This document shows positions 53,714 to 62,450 of a stretch of DNA of 64,000 bases, piece after piece. Within the stretch, counting starts at the first letter, position 1, and each line of letters starts with the position of its first letter. This DNA is from Trichobilharzia regenti. Lineage: Eukaryota; Platyhelminthes; Trematoda; Strigeidida; Schistosomatidae. The notes below the pieces were generated by a model. That model was not told where the DNA came from. It did not search any database and worked only from the letters and a program-made list of their open reading frames with translations. A program made the position numbers and the translations under genes. Location: positions 132,351,632 through 132,415,631 of the forward strand of contig OX235270.1 of the NCBI GenBank assembly GCA_944472135.2, given 5' to 3'.

Positions 53714-55200
53714 GGCTTATTATTCCACCTATTGTTTGATGCTAGTTGTGTCCTTGTGTGGGTTTCGTGTGTACTGCATTGTGGGTTAGTTCCCAGCAGA
53801 CTTGTACCATATATCCGGTCGAAATTTGTTTGTGTGCCATACTCTGAAGACCCTGAGTTGTTGGTAGCCGAGTTCTGACTATTACCACTTGTACTATTGA
53901 GGGTGACATCGTTGTGACATTGGATATTAGTGTGTGCCACGGTGCGATTTAGCACGTTGTGAGTGCTAATACTATTAACCGTGGGGAGTGTGGGCTTATT
54001 TAAGCTGCCACTGTTTTTGTTGGTATGATTTAGGGGCATATTTTCCTTATCTTTACCAATGGAATTATAGCTAGGAGAGGACAAAGTCGAGTTTCGGGGG
54101 GTTTTAACTTTTTTTCTGGGGTTATTTAGTGGCATTTTAGATTCTGCGGTGATGGGTGGTATGGTTTTATTATTTATTTGGTTACAGTCTAGTGGCCTTT
54201 CGGCTGGTGTTGCACTCTGATGGGATATTTCTGTGTGTTTTGAGAGGGGTGATGCGGTGGGGTCTACTGTATCTTTCACAGGGTTGGGGATAATGGCTTG
54301 CTGCAATGTCCTATTACCTATTTCACAATTAGTCTTAGTGAGATAGTTGTGTGCGCGCCTTTCTATAACTGTTTTTTCCACCCCGACCTTTATATGTTTG
54401 TAGTTTCTGGCTTGCGATAGGGTGTGTTGGGAGTGAATGAATTTTCTGGTCTCTGCCGGTGTTTCGAACTGAAAACGAATAGGACAACACTTTTCATGTT
54501 GACTCTTCTTCAGCCTGTAGCACTTAGTCTTGGAGTTAGGCATTTTCGCTTCACTAAGTAAGATGCGCTGTACCTTTTTTAGTGCCTCATTGTCCGGAAC
54601 GTTGTAGACAATAGCACTCAGTTTTGCGTCGAGTCGTTTTGTTACTTCTGTGGTAACAAAGTTAATGAGGTTATCTACCTTAGTTACCGATTCTGTGTCA
54701 AGCTTGTTAAGGTTTACCGTTTTCATGAGGATAGTTAGAGGTGTCAGTTCACAGACCTGCGATCTGATATCGCTGATCTGATCTGATAATTTGGATATCT
54801 CGGTATTGGTTTCGATGTTTCCAGCATTTACTGACTTACTGTTTTTTATTTCCCTTAACTCAGCCTTAAGTTCTCCTATAGACAACTTTAGAAGTTCTAT
54901 TTCTGAAGATAGTACTGAAAAAGAGCTTGATGGCTGGAGTTTCTCCATAAGCACATAAGGTGAAGGGAGGAGTTCTGTATGAGCAGAGGGTACCGAATTT
55001 TTAGGAGTAGTGCTAATACTGGCTGTCAGTACAGTTTTATCCTCAGTTTCAGCTCGACGCTTACGGCATACACGTGAGTTATGTGACTCACTATAGCCGT
55101 TTGTAGGGGGTGTGTTGCTTGATGTAGCAATCAAGGACGTTAAATTAGACACCAGTTTTACAGGGGATTGGGTTCGTTGCTTTTTACTTTGATTAACCAT
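53617..55200 (-). CDS. ORF1 of the CR1/Jockey-type element
   Basis: This 527-codon ORF begins VNQSKKQRTQSPVKLVSNLT after the Met. Residues about 90-155 have a heptad-like pattern (SEIELLKLSIGELKAELREI and on), consistent with a coiled coil. Next is LSAIVYNVPDNEALKKVQRI, CYRLKK and CCPIRFQFETPAETRKFI, which resembles the RNA-binding fold of ORF1 proteins in non-LTR elements. The C-terminal 250 residues are Asn/Ser/Thr-rich and low in complexity. It should coat element RNA. It overlaps the start of ORF2 by about 100 bases in another frame. Confidence 0.8.
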   Translation of the reverse strand: MVNQSKKQRTQSPVKLVSNLTSLIATSSNTPPTNGYSESHNSRVCRKRRAETEDKTVLTASISTTPKNSVPSAHTELLPSPYVLMEKLQPSSSFSVLSSEIELLKLSIGELKAELREIKNSKSVNAGNIETNTEISKLSDQISDIRSQVCELTPLTILMKTVNLNKLDTESVTKVDNLINFVTTEVTKRLDAKLSAIVYNVPDNEALKKVQRILLSEAKMPNSKTKCYRLKKSQHEKCCPIRFQFETPAETRKFIHSQHTLSQARNYKHIKVGVEKTVIERRAHNYLTKTNCEIGNRTLQQAIIPNPVKDTVDPTASPLSKHTEISHQSATPAERPLDCNQINNKTIPPITAESKMPLNNPRKKVKTPRNSTLSSPSYNSIGKDKENMPLNHTNKNSGSLNKPTLPTVNSISTHNVLNRTVAHTNIQCHNDVTLNSTSGNSQNSATNNSGSSEYGTQTNFDRIYGTSLLGTNPQCSTHETHTRTQLASNNRWNNKPWSSQGSNHFLSPASLSALKKQLVGMLTLLNH

Positions 55201-55405
55201 AACTATTAGAAATTAGAGTTAGTGGTTACAAGTATGGAAGTGGTATAGTACTTGTGCAAGTACTACAACAAGATAAATTTTATGTAACGAATCACGTAAA
55301 AATGTAACGCAAACGTTGAACGTACCGCGATACAAACTCTTCAATAACAGCAGTAGACAATTTTGGTTCCTCCTCACAAATCCCTAAGGATTTTATACCT
55401 TCACT

Positions 55406-55648
55406 CTAACTAGTAATACCTTGTAAACTTGTAGGGTCAGAACTGCACTCTGAAGCAGCAACTCTATTCTGTGACAATCTAATCAACAATGGCTTACCAG
55501 TTGCAACTACAGGCTTCTCCACCGCACCGTTATCGTCACACAATTCGGAGTCAGGCCTGGAGTTTACATTTAGCTTATCACTGAACTTGCTTACTGGTTC
55601 ACATTTCACCTTGTATGCACCTCTTGCAAACGCGTGAAACACAACCAT
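55406..55648 (-). pseudogene. Element B gag C-terminal remnant
   Basis: This 80-codon frame is nearly identical to 58461-58703 in element A. In both copies the alternate frame just upstream reads SSKMQDKHGC, so the ATG of this frame may not be a true start. I see no intact zinc knuckle. Confidence 0.55.
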
Positions 55649-55993
55649 GTTTGTTTGTTGCTATCCTCTTATCAACATCCAATTCATCTGAACTCACTAA
55701 TTGTATTTTCGTTTGACAAATTTAATGTATACACACACACAAAATAACCATATATATTTGCGATTGTACAGCTATGAAAATGAATTCGCCGAAAAGAGAC
55801 TCTTCGCTGAACTACTTGTCTTCTGACAACCATGTTTATCTTGCATCTTGGAACTCATCTGTTGAGGATGTACTACGAAACCTGTTGCACTCACTAAGTT
55901 TATATGCATTACTAGACATCATGGAGCCTTCTCGATATCCACCTCTCTGAGGCCTATTCGTCATCAATGTTTGCGTTTTACTCTCAGACTGCT

Positions 55994-56722
55994 CTATTCT
56001 AGGGTGAGATTCAATATACTGGCAAACTTGCTCATAGATTGATTGACACTATCTTTTACTAGTTTCAGGATATCATCTAACTTTGGTTCGATACCCTCAT
56101 CCTCCATACGGGAGCTTATCTTCACCCACTTTCTTTGCAGTCGAGTAGGTAGGCGTCTTGCTATTACTTCTAGTATAAAACTCGAGTTGAGGTCACTCAT
56201 GCAATTCATCGAAATCATTGCATTCTTGCAAATCAACAAATTATCCAAAAACTCAGAGAGTGCCTTGGAGTCATCTCGTAATTGACTAACATTACCTTTA
56301 ACAGCCTCGAATAATTTCCCTACAATCATTGAAGGTCTTCCAAACCTTTGACGTAGTATGCTCATAGCCTCATCGTAGCCCTCTTTTGGCTTCATAAACT
56401 TACAGCACTGTATAGCTGTTGAAGCATCTCCAGTGCAATATCTCATCAAATACATTAACTTCAATTCATCACTTGATAGAAAACTACTCAGCATGATCTC
56501 AAACTCCTTTACAAATTGTAAATAATCAGCTGGGTTTCCATCGAAACACCGTGGTTCAAACTTAGGGAGTTTGATGTTCCTATTATCCCTGAACGGCGTA
56601 ACAGTAACATCAACCATGTCATGCTTAACATCAGACACATCGTTACAATTAACAGACAAGTCACCATGACTTACTTTCCTGTTTGCATCCAAGACGCTCT
56701 GTCTTTTCTTTGACCCAGGCAT
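55994..56722 (-). CDS. Element B gag, BEL/Pao type (DUF1759-like)
   Basis: This 242-codon ORF lies 138 bases after the 5' LTR. It opens MPGSKKRQSVLDANRKVS. The core reads LPKFEPRCFDGNPADYLQFV, then EFEIMLSSFLSSDELKLMYL, YCTGDASTAIQCC, EGYDEAMSILRQRFGRPSMI and EVIARRLPTRLQRKWVKIS. The L-PKF-G-P--Y--F---F pattern followed by Y--A---L--RFG is characteristic of the gag of BEL/Pao retrotransposons. In the host cell it should build the particle that packages element RNA. The frame ends at SILNLTLE. Confidence 0.8.
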   Translation of the reverse strand: MPGSKKRQSVLDANRKVSHGDLSVNCNDVSDVKHDMVDVTVTPFRDNRNIKLPKFEPRCFDGNPADYLQFVKEFEIMLSSFLSSDELKLMYLMRYCTGDASTAIQCCKFMKPKEGYDEAMSILRQRFGRPSMIVGKLFEAVKGNVSQLRDDSKALSEFLDNLLICKNAMISMNCMSDLNSSFILEVIARRLPTRLQRKWVKISSRMEDEGIEPKLDDILKLVKDSVNQSMSKFASILNLTLE

Positions 56723-56860
56723 TGTTGAACTTGACCGAATTCCAAAAAAGTTGCAGATATTGCTTGTTCAAAGAGGACTTGACCGGCACCAGGAAAGATG
56801 AACGGTGACTATCCAAATTCGTGCCAGCTGTCCGAAACCGTTTTAAAGCTGACGTTGTAC

Positions 56861-57224
56861 TGTCAGAAACTCTCAGCCACGTCTCGTAAACCGTTAATGC
56901 CCAGCTCTTGCTACGGCGGCCCTCTCGCTGTCCCTCGAATGCTTTCAGAAACGCTTAGTAATAACGTACGAAAAACCAAACACCGATTGGCGACTCGAGA
57001 ATTCTTTATTGTAACACCAACATAAACAATGTTACAACTAAGGTCTGTGAACAAATATTACAATAATGAATCACAATAGTACTTCTGACATTTGTCTCCT
57101 GACTTCTTTCTGAACAGCGACCGATGAGACGATGACTGTCGTATTGATGCCTCCGCGAAAATTGGGAAGTTGGTTTTGAGCAAACAACCATGAATTGATC
57201 GTTCAATCTTCAACTACATTGACA
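56861..57224 (-). repeat. 5' LTR of element B
   Basis: This 364-bp copy runs TGTCAATGTAGTTGAAG to GAGAGTTTCTGACA on the minus strand. Its 3' end has about ten extra bases relative to the solo LTR at 43557. The LTR holds a strong AATAAAGAATTC. Confidence 0.87.
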
Positions 57225-57759
57225 ACGGATCATCGTTGTTCAGCGCTTGGAGTTGCAGTCATGAAAAGAGGAGACGAATGCATGTGGGCGTATGTGGAGA
57301 CAGGCAAAATCTCTGACAGAGAATTAAATGCGGTGGGGACGTGTGGCCGAAGCGGTATGTTATACTAAGAACCAAAGGATGTAATGATAATATAATAAAT
57401 AATTCGCAAATCTCTTTACAGTTGGAGACCCAACCTGTTGGAGAGATTGAGAGTTGATCAGTTAAGTTGATCTACAGATTATTTCCTCTAGCGTTACACT
57501 TGCCTATACTAAGAGGTAACTAGAGTTCCGCTTTTCTTAGAGATTAATTCGCCTATCATTTGCCTTTGACCTGTGTTTCTTCATTGAGGTGATGCAGCAG
57601 AAATATGCAAGAAATTTGAGGCAGTAGTCTATTCTGCTATCAAGCGCACTGCTTACTTTTCCTTAATTCTAGAGTATGATTTCTTTTTATACGTCAGTAT
57701 TTCGAATGGAACGCGGCTTCAGTAGCAGGGGAGCCTGTTTGTTTCTATGGGGTGGGGTC
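57225..57759. other. Unassigned block between elements B and A
   Basis: It sits where the gag of element A would have to continue after 47030 but does not match it. Gag similarity returns only near 57790. It could be a further insertion or a rearrangement scar. Confidence 0.4.
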
Positions 57760-57789
57760 GCTAGTCTCACGCGGACTACTCACAGTTTA

Positions 57790-58510
57790 TCAAGGAATTG
57801 GAAATCATGTTGAGTGGGCTAGTTTTAAGTGACAAAATGAAGTTATTGCACTGATGTTGCTGCAAGTGTTATACGGTGCCCTAGGGTTATGCCCCCAAAC
57901 GAAGGATATCCTGAGACGACGCGTGTCTTTTACAAAGACTTGGGAGACCTTCAATGATTGTATTGTGAATGATTGTATAATGAATGTAATCGAGGCTGTT
58001 AAAGGTAATGTTAGTCAATTACGAGATGACTCCAAGGCACTCTCTGAGTTTTTGGATAATCTGATGACTTACAAGAATACGTTGATTTCGGTGAATTGCA
58101 CATGCAAACTGAACTCAAGTTCCGTCCTAGAGGTAATAGCGAGACGCCTACCTACTCGACTGCAAAGAAAAGGGGTGAAGATAAGCTCTCGCATAGAGGT
58201 TGAAGGTTTAGGGACAGGGATCGAGGATAGCCTGAGATTAGTGACAGATAATGGTAACCAGACTATGACTCACTTCACCAGCATATTGCTTCCGGCTACT
58301 GAAAACGAGAAATCAGAGAGCAAAACGCAATCAATTTTCACCAAAGGGTCACAGAGAAGCGGATATGGAGAAAGATTTATGATAATCCATGCAAAGATAA
58401 TGAGTGTGACTGATTTCATGGTACATCATCAACAGATAAGTTCCAAGATGCAAGATAAACATGGTTGTGTTTCACGCGTTTGCAAGAGGTGCATACAAGG
58501 TGAAATGTGA
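57790..58510 (+). pseudogene. Element A gag, C-terminal part
   Basis: It reads QFIKELEIMLS, then a stop, then VIEAVKGNVSQLRDDSKALS and FLDNLMTYKNTLISVNC to SSKMQDKHGC. The region between the two parts is scrambled relative to element B, so the gag is broken. Confidence 0.7.
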
Positions 58511-58739
58511 ACCAGTAAGCAAGTTCAGTGATAAGCTAAATGTAAACTCCAGGCCTGACTCCGAATTGTGTGACGATAACGGTGCGGTGGAGAAGCCTGT
58601 AGTTGCAACTGGTAAGCCATTGTTTAATAGTATGCCACAGAAGAGAGTTACAGTTTCAGAGTGTAGTTCTGACTCCACAAGTTTACAAGGTATTACTAGT
58701 TAGAGTGAAGGTATAAAATCCTTAGGGATTTGTGAGGAG

Positions 58740-59498
58740 GAACCAAAATTGTCTACTGCTGTTATTGAAGAGTTTGAAAATGATGAAGTCGACCAGATAG
58801 ATGATGATTTGTCTTTGGTTGATCATGATGAAATGGGGGGAATGCCTACTGCTGCTAAGTTGAATAGGGGTTCTGTACAACTTGAACGTGAAGTATAATT
58901 AAATACAGATGCAGTTGCAGAAGGCGTGCATACTTGTCAAACCGTAAGTGTAATCGATCAACATGTAGCCCACCTATCATCAGATGCTGGTGCTAAAGCG
59001 GAGCTGATAGTAAACGACAGCAGTGGTGGTGGTCTTGCATGTAGACAAACTTCTGAAAGCCGAGCAACAACAGCTTTTGATCCACCGCTAACTTCATCAA
59101 CTGATATCAATCAGTCGTCGTTGGTGCTGTCATCCACAATGAAAAAGACGCCCGTCAACTCAAGCATATTGTGCAATGACTATGATAGTATTGGTGCACT
59201 TGAAGAGACGAAAGATGTTGGTCAGTTTAGTGAGGATAAGCCAAGTGTGTACGAGAGGGTAATTGTTAAATTGACTTGCACGAATAAAGGCATTTCTAGT
59301 TTCAAGTTACTATTTGAATGCTATTATCTTTGGTGTAAATTACTCTGTGCCTACGCTTGGTTGACCAGATACGTCGTGTGTTTGTTAGTCATCTATATTT
59401 TACAATACAATGACATGAGCGTGTTGCCGTTCAGATTTGTCGATATAGCTCATAGAAGGAAGTTAGCAAATGAACTCTGCGACGATTTTCCAACCTAG
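58740..59498 (+). CDS. Element A ORF2, unknown protein with a membrane segment
   Basis: The frame starts in the gag tail region with EFENDEVDQIDDDLSLVDHD and passes one stop (58897). It then stays open from 58926 to the same end as in element B, VDIAHRRKLANELCDDFPT. The membrane stretch is LLFECYYLWCKLLCAYAWLT onward. This uninterrupted copy shows that ORF2 follows gag with no room for pol. Confidence 0.6.
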
Positions 59499-60952
59499 GG
59501 CGTCAACCTGAGAAGGATTGTAGGCGTACTGCTGTAAGTCCTACAATTCTTCAAAGGGCAGCGCATCAATGAGCAGTCCGATGTGCTTGGTGTGTGATTT
59601 TGTACATATGTTCATATTGTATATACTGAATTGATACTATCTGTCATCTAGCTGTTGGTAATTCTGTTTGTGTCCGTACGGCTTCCACCTGAATAATCAA
59701 CCTGAGAAGGAATGTAGATGTACTGCTGTAAGTCATACAGTTCTTCAAAGGAATTCCATTGAGACACGATCTGCGAGTTTGTGTGTACTGTTTGTATATA
59801 TGCGTGGTGTGTCATGTCAGTTTGTGTTCCTGGATTCATCGTGTTTACTCGTTGTTTTCGTACCTTGTTGTTCTGCATAACTTTGTTAACACTTTCATCG
59901 TGATTACTTCTGAAGTTGTTTCTAGTCTTCTACATCCGTGAACGAATTGATTGATGTTAGAGACAGCAGATGGGTCGTATACGCCGGGAGGCTAGGCTAG
60001 TGCTGAGAATGACATGTACACAGGGATAAGGATTAGCTGTGGAATCAATGATTGGGATTGAATGTTTCTATTTAGGCCGTGGTTCCACACGCCGGAGAGC
60101 GGGAGTGTAGACGACTGAGGCTTGCATACGTCACCGTTACAAGAACTGAGGCAGAATGAGTGACAAGCGATTGCAGGGGTAATTGGTAGTGGGTAGATAA
60201 GAGGATGTGCGTAGAGTATCATGAGGTGGTGCTTTGGTTACGTTACGTTCCGCAAGAGCCCCAGAAACCGTACCGCATCTAAAACGTGATAAAACCAACC
60301 CAATCTCTCGCAAACGCCTTGACTTAATGTTCGGTTTTTCAGTTTATCAGGGGTTCTATCAATATTTGATCAATCAAGTTTATAAACTCACGAGACTATC
60401 TATAATTATCCTGGACCTATAATCCCAAATCAGTTGTGATAGTTCTTCCATAATACAAGCAAATCGGTACTTTGTAATGTCTAAAGCATCTCATATGAAA
60501 AGCGGCCAGGAAAACCTAGCAATAATTCCAGCCATGTTCTGACCATGTCTTCTTCTATGACCACCAGATGCAACTTCAAAGCAGGCATAGTGTCTGTCAG
60601 TGTAGTTGAAGATTGAACGATCAATTCATGGTTGTTTGCTCAAAACCAACTTCCCCAATTTTCGCGGAGGCATCAATACGACAGTCATCGTCTCATCGGT
60701 CGCTGTTCAGAAAGAAGTCAGGAGACAACTGTCAGAAGTACTATTGTGATTCATTATTGTAATATTTGTTCACAGACCTTAGTTGTAACATTGTTTATAT
60801 GTTGGTGTTACAATAAAGAATTCTCGAGTCGCCAATCGGTGTTTGGTTTTTTCGTCCGTTATTACTGAGCGTTTCTGAGAATCTTCAAGGGACAGCGTGA
60901 GCCCGAGTGCAGCAAGAGCTGGGCATTAACGGTTTTCGAGACGCGGCTGACA
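59404..60952 (+). repeat. Left arm of a large inverted repeat
   Basis: It is the reverse complement of 62451-64000 with only a few differences: a three- versus four-G run near 59987, one base near 60827, and several bases in the last 20 of the LTR. It comprises the end of ORF2, the 3' region and the LTR of element A. Confidence 0.93.
60595..60952 (+). repeat. 3' LTR of element A
   Basis: This 358-bp LTR runs TGTCAGTGTAGTTGAAG to CGCGGCTGACA, with AATAAAGAATTC inside. Confidence 0.9.
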
Positions 60953-62450
60953 TCCGTATTGTCGCGATGTGATCGATGCATGACTTTCTCCTTCTGAATC
61001 CAGCCTATTCCAGTCGAAGTTTTTCACCAAGGTCGTATTTGATTCTCTGCAAGTAGATGTGGCTAAGTATTTTGCTTGGGATGGACAGGAGCATCATTCC
61101 ACGCTAGTTTTTGCATTGACTTAAGCCTCCTTTCTTTGGTAGTTTGAATAAGTATCCGTTCTTCCAATCCTCGGGTACTTTGCCCTCTTTCCACACTTTC
61201 TCCAGTAATGGCGTCATCAAGTTTGCCGTTCGCTCTGGGTTCATTTTCAAATCTTCTGCTGGAATTCCATCTGATGCTGCTGCTTTTCCAGCTTTTAGCA
61301 TCTTGATTGCATACAAGACTTCTGTTCTCCTTGGAGGGTTGGTGTCCATTGGTAGTTCTGCTCTCGCTGTTGGTATTATTGGGCGCGTTGTAGGTGGCGG
61401 ACGACTTAGAAGTCTTTTGAAGTGTTCAGCCTAGTGTTTTCTTTGCTCCACCTCTTTGGTGATTGGCTTTCCGTTGTCATTCTTGACTGGCTTAATCTGT
61501 GTCGAACGTTTGCCCGATAGGTGTCTAGTTGTTTGGTAGAGTGTGGCGAGGTCTCCTTTTCCTGCGCTACAGCTTGTTCTGCTTCACTTCCCATGGCTTC
61601 ATAATATTTTCTTTTGTCTTCCTTGTCACTCTTCTTCAATCTTTTGTTCAGCGTATTGTCGCTTGCATTCAACTCCTGTTTTCTGTTCGTCGATGCACTG
61701 GATAATCTTTTGTTTCACTATCCTTCTCTCCTCCATTAGTTTCCAAGTGTCCGCAGTGAGGCACCGTTTGTCCTGACTCTTCTTTCTGCCTAGAACTTCC
61801 ATGCAGGTTTGACTCCATATCGTTTTCAAGTTGTTCCAGTGATTTTCGACGCCGACCTCTTCGCTAGTGTTGATTTGTGTCTCGGCTTTGTCCCTTATTC
61901 TTACAATGAAGATGTCCTTTGTATCTTGGTCCTTCAGTTTTCGAGTGTTGAACTTGGCTTGTGGTCTATCTGCAGCTCCTGTTTCCCTGAAAGCTTTTAA
62001 TTTGATTTGGATGGTCCCTTGTACGAGATAGTGGTTTGAACCAACGTCTGCTCTTCTTCTTATTTTCGTGTCCATTAAGCTGCATCTCCACTTCCATGAG
62101 CAGCATTGAGGTGACGTCAATTCGGTTTTTCATTCGCCCGTCTGGTGACACCCATGTAGCCTTGTGGACATCCTTGCGCTTGCATACGCTACCGCCAATC
62201 ACCAGTTCATTGAAGGCCCAAAAGTCATTGAAGAGTTCTCCGTTTTCATTCATCTCTCCGAATGATTCTCAACCCATGATGAGTTCCCTTCCTGAGTTGT
62301 CTGATCCCAGTTTGGCGTTCCTGTCTCCCATCAGTATTTCAATGTCGGCAACTGAAGTATTGTACATTGTTGTTTGTAGTTGTCTGTAGGAATCTTCTTT
62401 CTTTTCGAGGTCTGCTTTTTTGTGGGTGCAAAGGATTGCATAACTGACAC
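60953..62450 (-). mobile_element. RTE-type fragment, endonuclease to RT start (family 2), in the centre of the inverted repeat
   Basis: The minus strand reads ALWTSLRL-region endonuclease pieces: SVSYAILCTHKKADLEKKED, SVADIEILMGDRNAKLGSDN (62460-62269), NDFWAFNELVIGG with VHKATWVSPDGRM (62253-61966), VGSNHYLVQGTIQIKLKAF (62120-61626), then LYAIKMLKAGKAAASDGIPA and LLEKVWKEGKVPEDWKNGYL (61349-61104). The copy is cut at both ends by the LTRs of elements A and E. Confidence 0.87.

Larger units (their letters stand above)
49289..55332 (-). mobile_element. Near full-length CR1/Jockey-type non-LTR retrotransposon (6044 bp)
   Basis: The boundaries come from comparing element B with element A: GAAGAGTTTG stops at 55333 and the host sequence resumes with AAAATGAT at 49288. 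The insert has a 5' leader of about 130 bp, ORF1, an overlapping ORF2 with endonuclease and RT, and a long 3' untranslated region ending in TTATT. No target duplication is evident. Only one frameshift separates it from a complete coding set, so the insertion looks recent. Confidence 0.9.
47031..57224 (-). mobile_element. BEL/Pao-like element B, non-autonomous, interrupted by a CR1-type element
   Basis: On the minus strand the order is 5' LTR (57224-56861), leader, gag (56722-55994), gag C-terminal remnants (to 55406), a 6044-bp inserted non-LTR element (55332-49289), ORF2 (49264-48539), a 1.1-kb 3' region with repeats, and the 3' LTR (47387-47031). Without the insert the element is about 4.15 kb. 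No protease, RT, RNase H or integrase is seen anywhere, so it must depend on another element. The bases next to the two LTRs do not match (GTAGT against ACGGA), so no target duplication supports a clean insertion. Confidence 0.85.
57760..60952 (+). mobile_element. BEL/Pao-like element A, gag remainder, ORF2, 3' region and 3' LTR
   Basis: It is collinear with element B on the opposite strand: gag (to 58510), gag tail (58461-58703), ORF2 (58740-59498), the repeat-bearing 3' region (59499-60594) and the 3' LTR (60595-60952). It shows what element B looks like without the CR1-type insertion. Again there is no pol region. It is probably joined to the 5' part at 46446-47030. Confidence 0.82.

Noticed and set aside
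51000..53900. Plus-strand ORFs of 80-95 codons across the CR1-type element
   Set aside because: They are antisense shadows of the ORF1 and ORF2 frames.
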